A DNA stretch of 43,076 nucleotides from assembly GCA_903828235.1 (NCBI GenBank), contig CAIKLM010000001.1, positions 1 to 43,076 of the forward strand, read 5' to 3'. This document shows positions 1 to 7,340 of this stretch, piece by piece. The notes under the pieces were generated by a model. The model had not been told where the DNA came from. It worked only from the letters and a program-made list of their open reading frames with translations, and did not search any database. The first letter of the stretch is position 1; the number at the start of each line of letters is the position of its first letter. The stretch comes from an uncultured beta proteobacterium. Lineage in GTDB: Bacteria; Pseudomonadota; Gammaproteobacteria; Burkholderiales; Burkholderiaceae_C. A program made the translations under genes and the position numbers.

Positions 1-35
1 AACGTGCTGTAGGCAACATCTGGAGATCTCGCCGC

Positions 36-350
36 ATGCAACGCCGCAAGTCGCGCCGCCACCAGCTCGCCGCCCGCGCCCGCTGGCGCAACGCCGAAGC
101 CCGCGCCCAGGCCGAGCGCGACGCCGGCATCCCCGACCGCGATCCGCCCTCCGACTACCGGCAGCCCTGCACCATCGACCTGCGCGGCGCCGGTGGCCCG
201 CTGCTCACGCTGGAGCCGCGGCTCGGTTACCTGGCCTGGCGCCAGCTCGACGAGTCTGGCCAGGTCACCGACTGCGCGGCGCTCAAGACGCTGCTGCACC
301 GCCTGGCCGACAGCCTGCCGCGCGAGCTGCGCGCCATGGCCCGGGCATGA
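36..350 (+). CDS. Conserved hypothetical phage protein, 104 aa
   Basis: The frame encodes 104 residues with a very basic, Arg-rich N-terminus (residues 1-30) and a C-terminal half that looks globular (a Leu/Trp-containing segment around residues 60-90). A GGAG element at 22-25 lies about ten bases before the ATG. I do not recognise a named domain. It sits between the cassette array at the right end of the window (if the genome is circular) and the start of the head genes, in the same direction as the late genes, and is separated from the next gene by a structured region with a terminator. The basic N-terminus may bind nucleic acid or simply be disordered. It is the first complete gene in the window; no function is inferred. 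Confidence 0.6.
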   Translation: MQRRKSRRHQLAARARWRNAEARAQAERDAGIPDRDPPSDYRQPCTIDLRGAGGPLLTLEPRLGYLAWRQLDESGQVTDCAALKTLLHRLADSLPRELRAMARA

Positions 351-496
351 CCGCATCGTCAAGCGCCGCGATGTCTCGCCACGGCGAGACAAGAAACCGC
401 CGCACCGATGAGACACAACGGCCCAGAATCCCGGTCGGATCAGGTAGGTCGTGAAAGACCGCCTGATGCCACCTCCTCCTGAGCGAATGCTCTTCA
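351..496 (+). other. Structured noncoding leader with two stem-loops
   Basis: This gap has no convincing gene. It holds a perfect 8-bp hairpin (GTCTCGCC at 373-380 with GGCGAGAC at 383-390, 2-nt loop). It also holds a two-part stem-loop at 439-467 (ATCAGG with CCTGAT outside, GGTC with GACC inside). Together with the terminator just downstream this resembles a leader RNA or short noncoding RNA ahead of the structural operon. I see no good sigma-70 promoter inside it. Confidence 0.5.
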
Positions 497-528
497 CGGC
501 CCCGCGGCGCAAGCCCCGGGGCCGTTTT
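497..528 (+). terminator. Rho-independent terminator before the head genes
   Basis: An 8-bp perfect stem (CGGCCCCG at 497-504 and CGGGGCCG at 517-524) with a 12-nt loop is followed by TTTT. It lies only 20 bp before the start of the Z-like gene, with no promoter visible after it, so transcription of the head genes probably has to read through it. Confidence 0.75.
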
Positions 529-548
529 CTTGAGGCCGCGCCACCCGC

Positions 549-1328
549 ATGTACAGCGTCAGCAAGTCAGCCACCAGCGCGCGCAACGCCGCGGTGGAGA
601 TGCGCTCGCTGGTGGGCAGCACCGTGCCGGTGGTGACTGCCAAGGCACTCACCTTCACGGTGCAGCGCGCCCAGGCCGACATCAAGGCCGAGATGCCGCG
701 CGTCTTCCAGGGCGGCGCCACGCCGTACACCCTGAACGCCACCCGCATCGAAACCGCCACGGCCACCAACCTGGTGGCCCGCGTGGCCGTGAAGGACCGC
801 AGCTCCAACAACGGCACCCTGCCCGAGGACTACCTGCTGCCCCAGGTGGATGGCGGCCGCCGCAAGGAAAAGCGCTTCGAGCGCAACCTGCGCTACGCCG
901 GCGTGCTGGGCTCGGGCCAGCGGGCCGTGCTGGGCCGCAGTGTGCCGGCCAACCTGCTCACGCCGCAGGGCAACCTCAAGCGCGGCGAGATCCAGCGCAT
1001 CCTCACCGCCACGCGCACCGCTTTCGACCCCGCCCAGCGCAAGACGGGCAGCGCCCGCAGCCGCAAGAACGCGCGCAACGCGCCGTACTTCGTGGGGGGG
1101 CTGGATCGCGTCTCCATCGTCGGCGGCGAGCTGTCGGTGAAGAAGGGCGCCATGGCCCCGGGCGTGTACCGGCGCGAGCCCGGCGGCGGCATCCTGCCCA
1201 TCCTGGTGTTCGTCCGCAAGCCGCCCAGCTACCGCCCGCGGCTGGACTTCGCGGGCATCGCCCGCCGCACCGCCGAGCGCGAGTTCGCGCGCACCTTCCA
1301 GCGGCTGCTGGCCGCTGCCACCCGCTGA
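549..1328 (+). CDS. Putative minor tail / neck protein (lambda gpZ-like)
   Basis: This 259-residue protein begins with a helical segment, and its N-terminal 100 residues (alternating basic helices, a PRVFQGGATPYTLNA stretch and a short beta region) resemble minor tail protein Z and related neck proteins that complete the tail end joining the head. The C-terminal part is basic and Arg-rich. It is longer than lambda Z (about 190 residues). It stands immediately before the gpW-like and portal genes, whereas in lambda Z follows the head-completion genes, so the assignment rests on protein character rather than synteny. The Shine-Dalgarno signal is weak (GAGG at 532-535, rather far from the ATG). 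A generic phage structural protein is the alternative. Confidence 0.5.
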   Translation: MYSVSKSATSARNAAVEMRSLVGSTVPVVTAKALTFTVQRAQADIKAEMPRVFQGGATPYTLNATRIETATATNLVARVAVKDRSSNNGTLPEDYLLPQVDGGRRKEKRFERNLRYAGVLGSGQRAVLGRSVPANLLTPQGNLKRGEIQRILTATRTAFDPAQRKTGSARSRKNARNAPYFVGGLDRVSIVGGELSVKKGAMAPGVYRREPGGGILPILVFVRKPPSYRPRLDFAGIARRTAEREFARTFQRLLAAATR

Positions 1329-1341
1329 GGCACGCACGCCC

Positions 1342-1572
1342 ATGGCCACACTCACCGAGCTGCAGGCACGCCGCGCGCTCTACCTGGCCGCCGAGGCCAA
1401 GATCCTCAGCGGCGCGCAAGAGTACGAGATCGCCGACGGTGGCACCCGGCGCCGGCTGACGCGCGCCGACCTGGCCGAGATCCGCGTCGCCATCGAGCAG
1501 CTCGACCGCGACGTCGCGGCGCTGACGCCCGGCGCGCGCCGACTGTACCGCCTCGTGCCCGGCAGCCGCTGA
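1342..1572 (+). CDS. gpW / DUF6148-like head-tail connector protein
   Basis: A 76-residue protein with the gpW-type plan: an N-terminal helix (residues 3-25), a short beta hairpin with a YEIADGGTRRRLTR stretch, then a second helix containing DLAEIRVAIEQLDRDVAAL. Proteins of this type are small head-completion or connector factors acting at the portal vertex, where they stabilise packaged DNA and prepare the vertex for the tail. Its position directly before the portal matches lambda W-B order. Its stop overlaps the portal start in a TGATG, which suggests translational coupling. DUF6148 family membership is an alternative name for the same kind of protein. Confidence 0.75.
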   Translation: MATLTELQARRALYLAAEAKILSGAQEYEIADGGTRRRLTRADLAEIRVAIEQLDRDVAALTPGARRLYRLVPGSR

Positions 1573-3206
1573 TGCGCCGCACCCTCGTCGACCGCCTGGT
1601 GGAGCAGGTGGCGCCGCAGCATGCCCTGCAGCGCTACGCCGCCCGCGCGCGTATCGAGCTGCTGCACAACAGCCTGCAGGGCGCGTCGGCCATGGACGAC
1701 AGCGGCTACACCAGCACCGCCGGCGGCGACAGCTTCCTGACCCGCTGGTTCACCCAGCCGCGCAGCGCAGCCGCCGACACCCTGCGCCGCATCGGCGACC
1801 AGCGCGGCCAGGCGCGGGCCCTGGTGCGCAACCACCCGCTGGCAGCCAGCGCCATCAACACCAACGTCGCCCGCGCCATCGGCACCGGCCTGGTGTGGGT
1901 ACCCATGCCCCACCTGAAGACGCTGGGCTGGACGGTGCAGCAGGCCAAGGCCTGGGCCGAGGAGGTGAGCGCCGAGCACGCCATGTGGGCCGACAGCACC
2001 GCGTGCGACTACTACGGCGACCAGACCTTCTACGGCCTGCAGGACCTGGTCACCCGCGCGCGCCTGGAAAGCGGCGACTGCTTCAGCCTGCTGCCCGACG
2101 GCGCGCCCACGGCCCAGCAGCCCTACCGCCTGCGCGTGCAGGTGCTCGAGGCCGACCGCGTGGGCAACCGCAACAACGTCACCGACAACGGCGAAGTCTC
2201 CGGCGGCATCCGCCGCGGTGCCGACGGTCTGGTCGACGGTGTGTTCGTGTACCGCCAGCACCCGGGCTCGCTGTACTTCGGCAAGGGGAGCCCGCTGTAC
2301 GAGGGCGACTGGATCGTGCCCGTGGGCCCCAGCGGCCGGCGTCGCATCCTGCACCACTTCAAACGCCTGCGGCCCGAAATGCCGCGCGGGGTGAGCTACC
2401 TCGCGCCCGTGATGGGCCTGTTCAAGCTGCTGGGCGACTACACCGACGCCGAGGTCAAGGCCGCCGTCGTGAGCGCCTTCTTGACCATGGTGATCGAGAC
2501 GCCATCGGGCACCGGCGCGGCGCCGATCTTCGGCATGCAGGGCGCGCCAGATGCCGGCGGCGCCGGCGCTGGCCAGCAGGCCGGCGCGGCCGACGTCGAG
2601 CTCGGCCCGGGCGCCGTCATCGCGCTGGGCAAGGGCGAGAAGGCCAACGTGGTGAACCCCGGCCGCCCCAACCCGGCCTTCGGCCCCTTCGTGGAGGCGG
2701 TGCTCGACCAGCTGGGCGCCGGCACCTTCATCGGCAGCGAGCTGCTCCTGAAGAAGTTCAGCACCAGCTACACCGCCGCGCGCGCCGCCTGGCTGGATGC
2801 GTGGAAGCACCTGCTCGACGTGCGCACGCAGACCGCCGTGGACTTCTGCCAGCCCGTCACCGAGACCTGGCTGGCCGAGGCGGTGGCCAGCGGCCGCATC
2901 CGCGCGCCGGGGTTCTTCAGCGACCCGCGCATGCGCTGGGCCTACTGCCGCGGCGCCTGGCACGGCGACAGCCAGGGCAGCCTGAACCCGCGCGACGAGG
3001 TCACGGCCTTCCTGGACGCGGTGGATGGCGGCCTGACCACGCTGACGCGTGGCAGCTGGGAGCTCTTCGGGCAGGACTTCAACGGCGTCGTCGAGCAGCG
3101 AGCCGCCGACGAGGCCGCGCTGGCCGCGCGCGGCATCACCCTGCGCCCGCGCGCCGGCGCGCCCGCTGCGCAGCCCACCCGCGCGCCATCGCCCGGAGCC
3201 GCCTGA
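1572..3206 (+). CDS. Portal protein, lambda gpB family
   Basis: At 544 residues the protein is close to lambda gpB (533). Family features are an N-terminal region with RNHPLAASAINTNVARAIG (near residues 80-98), a central FLTMVIETPSG segment, the strongly conserved GYDTDAEVKAA-type helix (seen as LGDYTDAEVKAAV), and FSTSYTAARAAWLDAWK near residues 396-412. Twelve copies form the ring through which DNA is pumped by the terminase and to which the tail attaches. The C-terminus is Ala/Pro-rich and probably disordered. The start overlaps the gpW-like stop (TGATG) and its own stop overlaps the next start the same way. The assignment is secure at family level. Confidence 0.93.
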   Translation: MRRTLVDRLVEQVAPQHALQRYAARARIELLHNSLQGASAMDDSGYTSTAGGDSFLTRWFTQPRSAAADTLRRIGDQRGQARALVRNHPLAASAINTNVARAIGTGLVWVPMPHLKTLGWTVQQAKAWAEEVSAEHAMWADSTACDYYGDQTFYGLQDLVTRARLESGDCFSLLPDGAPTAQQPYRLRVQVLEADRVGNRNNVTDNGEVSGGIRRGADGLVDGVFVYRQHPGSLYFGKGSPLYEGDWIVPVGPSGRRRILHHFKRLRPEMPRGVSYLAPVMGLFKLLGDYTDAEVKAAVVSAFLTMVIETPSGTGAAPIFGMQGAPDAGGAGAGQQAGAADVELGPGAVIALGKGEKANVVNPGRPNPAFGPFVEAVLDQLGAGTFIGSELLLKKFSTSYTAARAAWLDAWKHLLDVRTQTAVDFCQPVTETWLAEAVASGRIRAPGFFSDPRMRWAYCRGAWHGDSQGSLNPRDEVTAFLDAVDGGLTTLTRGSWELFGQDFNGVVEQRAADEAALAARGITLRPRAGAPAAQPTRAPSPGAA

Positions 3207-3607
3207 TGGCCAGCAAGATCAGCACGCTCGGCGAGAGCCGCGACCTCGAGCTGCATCAGGGCGCCAGCCTGCGCCCGGTGCGCCAGTACCTCACGCGCCG
3301 GCCCACGCCGACGGCTGATCCGCAGCCCATCAACCTGACCGGCGCGCAGGTGCGCGGGCAGATCCGCAAGACCGCGCTGGCCACCGCGATCGTTGCCACC
3401 TTCGGCACGCGCATCGCCACCGTGCCGGCCGAGGGCTGGATCGAGTTCTGGTTGACCGACGAGCAGACCGCGGCCATCCCCTGCGGCGACGAGATCACCT
3501 CGCCCGAGTCGCTGTACGCCTACGACATCGAGGTCGAAGACGCGGCGGGCAACGTCGACGTCACCCTGTCCGGCGCCGTGCGCATCCGCGCGGGCGTCAC
3601 CCGCTGA
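3206..3607 (+). CDS. Small beta-rich structural protein (BppU/Ig-like)
   Basis: This 133-residue protein starts in a TGATG overlap with the portal gene. Its sequence is a series of short strands (LELHQGASL, LTGAQVRGQIRKT, IATVPAEGWIEFWLTDEQ, YAYDIEVEDAAGNVDVTLSGAVRI). The pattern, strands followed by a DIEV...G.V.TLSG.V.I ending, resembles the Ig-like N-terminal domain of phage baseplate or fibre-anchoring proteins such as BppU. It has no signal peptide or membrane segment. Its place directly after the portal and before several fibre-like genes suggests a capsid- or neck-bound adaptor for fibres. The function is inferred only from fold-like pattern and context. Confidence 0.55.
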   Translation: MASKISTLGESRDLELHQGASLRPVRQYLTRRPTPTADPQPINLTGAQVRGQIRKTALATAIVATFGTRIATVPAEGWIEFWLTDEQTAAIPCGDEITSPESLYAYDIEVEDAAGNVDVTLSGAVRIRAGVTR

Positions 3608-3626
3608 GCAACCGAAAGGCCACCCC

Positions 3627-4064
3627 ATGAGCAAGAGCAACAGCCTCGAGAACAGCTACCTGCTGCTGCTGTATAACAACACCAACATCGCCAACGTCGG
3701 CGACGCCACCGGCCTGCGCGGCAGCGTCGCGGCCGGCAGCCTGTTCTTTTCCCTGCACACCGCCGACCCCGACGAGGCCGGCACGCAGAGCACCAACGAG
3801 GTGGCCTACACCAGCTACGCGCGCGTGGCGGTGGCGCGCAGCGGCGCCGGCTTCGTGGTGACGGGCAACGCCGTCGCGCTGGCGGCCGATGTCACCTTCC
3901 CGGCCGGCACCGGCGGCAGCGGCACGGCCACGCACTGGGGCATCGGCACGTCGGACTCGGGCGCCGGCACGCTGCTCTACAAGGGCAGCATCAGCCCCAG
4001 CATCGTCTGCGGCAACGGCGTGACCCCGGCCCTGACGGCCGGCACCATCGTCACGGAAGACTGA
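3627..4064 (+). CDS. Phage fibre/decoration protein, 145 aa
   Basis: A 145-residue protein with a helical N-terminus followed by a beta-rich body containing SLHTADPDEAG, STNEVAYTSYARVAVAR and TFPAGTGGSGTATHWGIG. This combination is familiar from a family of short proteins, often annotated as phage tail fibre protein, found beside portal and capsid genes in phages of Burkholderiales and Pseudomonas. A GAAAGG element upstream of the ATG supports the start. It belongs to the fibre block between portal and protease, and the product most likely forms part of an external virion fibre or decoration. Which end of the virion carries it cannot be told from the sequence. Confidence 0.65.
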   Translation: MSKSNSLENSYLLLLYNNTNIANVGDATGLRGSVAAGSLFFSLHTADPDEAGTQSTNEVAYTSYARVAVARSGAGFVVTGNAVALAADVTFPAGTGGSGTATHWGIGTSDSGAGTLLYKGSISPSIVCGNGVTPALTAGTIVTED

Positions 4065-4077
4065 GGCGGCTGAGTCC

Positions 4078-5511
4078 ATGCCCACGCGCATCCTGCACGC
4101 GGCCACGCGCGCTGCCTACGCTGCTGCGGCGTCGCAGCAGGAGCAGTGCGAGGCCGTGCGCAGCGCGTTCGGTGGCAACGTGACCCTGCGCATCGAGGGC
4201 GCTGGCGGGCAGCACCTGCGCACCATGACGCTGGGGCCGCTCAGCATCAACACGGCCACGCCGCGCGGCATCGTCTGCGGCTCCGTGCTGGCCGACACCG
4301 CCGTGGCGCCCGCTGCGCCAGGCGCGGCCGGCATCGCGCCGACCCGGTGGGAGTTCCGCGCGGGCTCCACGCCCATCTTCGACAGCGACGAGATCGTGCA
4401 GGGGCCGATCCGCACGCTGTGCTCGCCCAGGTTCGGCAGCGTGGTGTTCACGGCCAACCCGCTGCTGCCGGTCGCGCTGCCGCCGTCGTGGTATCCCGAC
4501 GTCGGCGAGTGCGTGGCGATCCCGGGCAGCACGACCATCGGCACCGCGGTGCGCGCGATGGGCGCGAACAGCTACGCCGGCATTGACCCCGACAACATCG
4601 TAGACCCCTGGAGCGGAGGCGCGATTGTTTCTGTTGGCGGCCAGCCGTACCTCGTCGTCATGGGCGGCGGCCACGGTGACAGCGGCTGGAATGGCATCGT
4701 CAAGTTTGGGCCTCTATACGGGGCCGGCAGCAATGCGCCGGCGTGGACGCCGTTTCTTGCCGCGTCAGCCGCGGGCGATGTTGTCAGCGGCGCCACCTAT
4801 CTGGATGGCCGGCAATCTTCAGTCCACACCTACAACAACCTGGTTGGCGTCGGCGACACCCTCTTCAGCGTTCGCACCGACGGGTACTACCAGTCGGGGT
4901 CAAGCAGCCCGCTCGGCTTCGAGTTCACGCCAGCAGGGCAGACGTCGATTGCCAGCTACCCCGGCGGCGCGCAGTTCAACGCGGCTGCGCACTACAACGG
5001 CAGCGTCTACTCCATCGGCGCCAATGCCGCGTTCGATCGACTGCGCATCTACAACATCGCGACGAACACCTACACCAGCGAGGTGAATGCCGATATCGCG
5101 CTGACCAACTACGTGGGCGCTGCTGTGGACTCAACACGCGGGCGGCTGCTGGTCATCGGTGGTGCTGGCGGCGGGGCGATCAGTGACTCCGCCTACTGGA
5201 ATTTGAGCGGCCTCACGCGCACGCTCAACGTGACGCGCCCGAGCGGGTGGGTGGCCTCGCTGGAGTACGACCCCGACCGGGACGCATTCGTCTCCCTGCA
5301 GAGCGCTTCGCTGACCCTGCTGGAAGCTAGCGCGTCGGCCCTGGCCGCAGGTTCTGGGGCCACCTGGGTGGGCCGCACCTTCACGGGTTCAACGCCGCCC
5401 GCAGTTCCGGTGCAGGGCAACTTCGGCCGATTCCGTTACGTGCCCGAGCTGAAGGGCTACGTGCTGGCGCCGGGCCTTGAGGCCTCGGTCTATTTCTTCA
5501 GGAGCGCCTGA
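4078..5511 (+). CDS. Kelch-like beta-propeller fibre protein, probable receptor-binding
   Basis: The 477-residue protein has an N-terminal anchoring part (residues 1-150) and a C-terminal region (about 160-475) of repeated kelch-like strands: VSVGGQPYLVVMGGGHGDSG, TYNNLVGVGDTLFSVRTDG, LLVIGGAGGGAISDSAYW and FRYVPELKGYVLAPG. The pattern of paired glycines followed by an aromatic residue at about 50-residue spacing is typical of beta-propellers of the kelch/galactose-oxidase type. The likely role is a virion surface adhesin that binds a host glycan. The DNA of the propeller part (about 4570-5500) is visibly richer in A and T than neighbouring genes, as expected for a horizontally exchanged receptor-binding module. 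The stop overlaps the next start (TGATG). Confidence 0.65.
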   Translation: MPTRILHAATRAAYAAAASQQEQCEAVRSAFGGNVTLRIEGAGGQHLRTMTLGPLSINTATPRGIVCGSVLADTAVAPAAPGAAGIAPTRWEFRAGSTPIFDSDEIVQGPIRTLCSPRFGSVVFTANPLLPVALPPSWYPDVGECVAIPGSTTIGTAVRAMGANSYAGIDPDNIVDPWSGGAIVSVGGQPYLVVMGGGHGDSGWNGIVKFGPLYGAGSNAPAWTPFLAASAAGDVVSGATYLDGRQSSVHTYNNLVGVGDTLFSVRTDGYYQSGSSSPLGFEFTPAGQTSIASYPGGAQFNAAAHYNGSVYSIGANAAFDRLRIYNIATNTYTSEVNADIALTNYVGAAVDSTRGRLLVIGGAGGGAISDSAYWNLSGLTRTLNVTRPSGWVASLEYDPDRDAFVSLQSASLTLLEASASALAAGSGATWVGRTFTGSTPPAVPVQGNFGRFRYVPELKGYVLAPGLEASVYFFRSA

Positions 5512-6875
5512 TGGCCGCACGTTTTCCGCAGAGCACTACATCGCTCGGCTGGCGCATCAAGCCCGCGTACAGCAGCAAGATTCTTGCGATCTATTGGCCC
5601 GCAACTGCCGACAGCGTGCATCGTCTGTATTCGGCAGACACCTCAACCACGATCATTACACGGTCACCCAGTGGCGCGTCGATCAACGGCGACGGCCTGC
5701 TGACCGGGAACGTGACGGGCGCTGGCGGCTCATATTTCAGCGACTCGCAGGCAGGCGGCCTGGGAACCACTGAAAACGGCGATTACACGCTGATTGCATC
5801 GTTTTGGGGCGACCTGTTCAACGGCGTGGGCGATGTGTGGGCGATGGGTTGCGCAGCGCCGATGGACGGTTTTCTGAACCGGCAGTCGCTAAAGTCAGCG
5901 AGCTTTACCTGGGACTTTGTGCGGTCTGGTAACTCACTCGGATCAAACAACGCCGGCGGCGGTGACGATGTGCTCGGGTGGATGGTGATCGGCATCCGGC
6001 AGGTGCCGTCCGATGGCACAGCGCGGTTCCGCGCATGGGCCAACGGCGCAGAGATCACCGGCCTGCGCAGCTCCACGGCGCCGTCGTCATCGGCTACGGT
6101 GGGCGATGCGTCCAACGCGCTGCGATTCGGCGGCAGCGCCACCGGCACCGGCAATACGCGCGCTTGGCCAGAGTGCTGGATCGTCGCCACCGATCTGAGC
6201 GTGGCCGACATGGACGCGATCACGGCCGATCCAAGCATCGTGGTCGAGGTAGTGAGTGGCGACACCACCCCGCCCATCCTGACGAGCGCCACCGGCACGG
6301 GCGGCCTCGGTGTCTGCTCGGGCTCGGTCAGCACCGACGAGGGCAACGGCACGCTTCGCGCCGTGGCCACGGCCAGCGCCACGCAGCCGACCGTCGCGCA
6401 AATCAAAAACGGCCAGGATCACACCGGCGCTGCGGCCCTGCGCGTGGTGTCGCAGTCGGTCACGGCCACCGGCACGCAGACAATCGCCAGTGGCGCCATC
6501 ACGGGCGGCGCGGGCACGCGCTGGCTGCACTACCTGCACACCGACTCGGCGGGCAACGACAGCAACCGGATCAGCTCGGCCAGCTTCGAGGTGACGGCGC
6601 AGGCCACGAGCCTCGTGGTCACCGTGCCCGACGCCGCGGGCCTGACCGGCTACAGCGCGGCCGTGTTGAGCACCAGCACGCCGACCACCGGCAGCACGGT
6701 CATTCGCACAGCCACCGGGCTGACCTTCAACGGCAGCGGCCAAGTCACCATCGACATCACCGGACTGGGCATCCCCATCGGCGCGCGTCGCTGGGTCACG
6801 CTGACCAACTCCAACGGCGACCCGGCGCAGACGCCCGCGCCCAAGCAGGCCAGCGGGCCTGTGGCCGCATCGTAA
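5511..6875 (+). CDS. LamG-like plus Ig/FN3-like fibre protein
   Basis: A 454-residue protein. Residues 1-245 look like a concanavalin-type jelly-roll (strands with TTENGDYTLIASFWGD, GWMVIGIRQVPSDGTARFRAW, and the ending WPECWIVATDLSVADMDAI, which is typical of LamG-like lectin domains in phage fibres). Residues 250-350 form a domain of DTTPPILTSATGTG type seen in many phage fibres, and residues 355-450 add another Ig-like domain ending in WVTLTNSNGD. It is probably a sugar-binding surface fibre working with the preceding propeller protein, with which it is translationally coupled. The first half has lower GC than the second, suggesting a mosaic origin. Confidence 0.6.
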   Translation: MAARFPQSTTSLGWRIKPAYSSKILAIYWPATADSVHRLYSADTSTTIITRSPSGASINGDGLLTGNVTGAGGSYFSDSQAGGLGTTENGDYTLIASFWGDLFNGVGDVWAMGCAAPMDGFLNRQSLKSASFTWDFVRSGNSLGSNNAGGGDDVLGWMVIGIRQVPSDGTARFRAWANGAEITGLRSSTAPSSSATVGDASNALRFGGSATGTGNTRAWPECWIVATDLSVADMDAITADPSIVVEVVSGDTTPPILTSATGTGGLGVCSGSVSTDEGNGTLRAVATASATQPTVAQIKNGQDHTGAAALRVVSQSVTATGTQTIASGAITGGAGTRWLHYLHTDSAGNDSNRISSASFEVTAQATSLVVTVPDAAGLTGYSAAVLSTSTPTTGSTVIRTATGLTFNGSGQVTIDITGLGIPIGARRWVTLTNSNGDPAQTPAPKQASGPVAAS

Positions 6876-6890
6876 ATCGAGGACACCACC

Positions 6891-7328
6891 ATGCCCACCG
6901 ACAACGTTCCCCTGCCGCCGGCCGCCGGCCGCGTCGCCACGCGCGAGGTGCCCTACAGCGGCCAGGACGCGCACGTGCAGGCCGTCGCCCTGGTCAACCT
7001 CGACGGCCCGGACGACGCCAAGACGGCGCGCGACATCGGCGACACCAACCCGCTGCCCACGCAAGAGGTCAGCAGCCCGATCAGCCTGCTCAACCGAATC
7101 CTGTCGGTGCTGATGTCTCCGATGGGCTACGACCGCAGCATCTCGCGGCAGCGCAGCTCCGCCGTCATCGAAAGCGGCACGGTCACCACAGTGACCACCG
7201 TCACCACCGTGACCACCGTCGCCACGCTGTCCAACCTCGCCGCCATCGGCGGCTACAGCGCGCAGATGCAAGTCATGGACACCAACCGCACCGCCTGGGC
7301 GCAAAGCGTCCGCGCGCTGATCACCTAA
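6891..7328 (+). CDS. Small structural protein with Thr-Val repeats
   Basis: This 145-residue protein has a low-complexity centre in which the tripeptide TVT/TTV is repeated (about residues 96-110, DNA 7176-7226), with LSNLAAIGG after it. Such Thr/Val repeats form extended beta-spiral or trimeric stalks in fibres. The N-terminal 70 residues contain DDAKTARDIGDTNPLP, which I cannot assign. A CGAGGA Shine-Dalgarno lies before the ATG. It sits between two large fibre-type genes and is likely a connector or stalk subunit of the same surface structure. Confidence 0.55.
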   Translation: MPTDNVPLPPAAGRVATREVPYSGQDAHVQAVALVNLDGPDDAKTARDIGDTNPLPTQEVSSPISLLNRILSVLMSPMGYDRSISRQRSSAVIESGTVTTVTTVTTVTTVATLSNLAAIGGYSAQMQVMDTNRTAWAQSVRALIT

Positions 7329-7340
7329 GCCGAGGAACCC

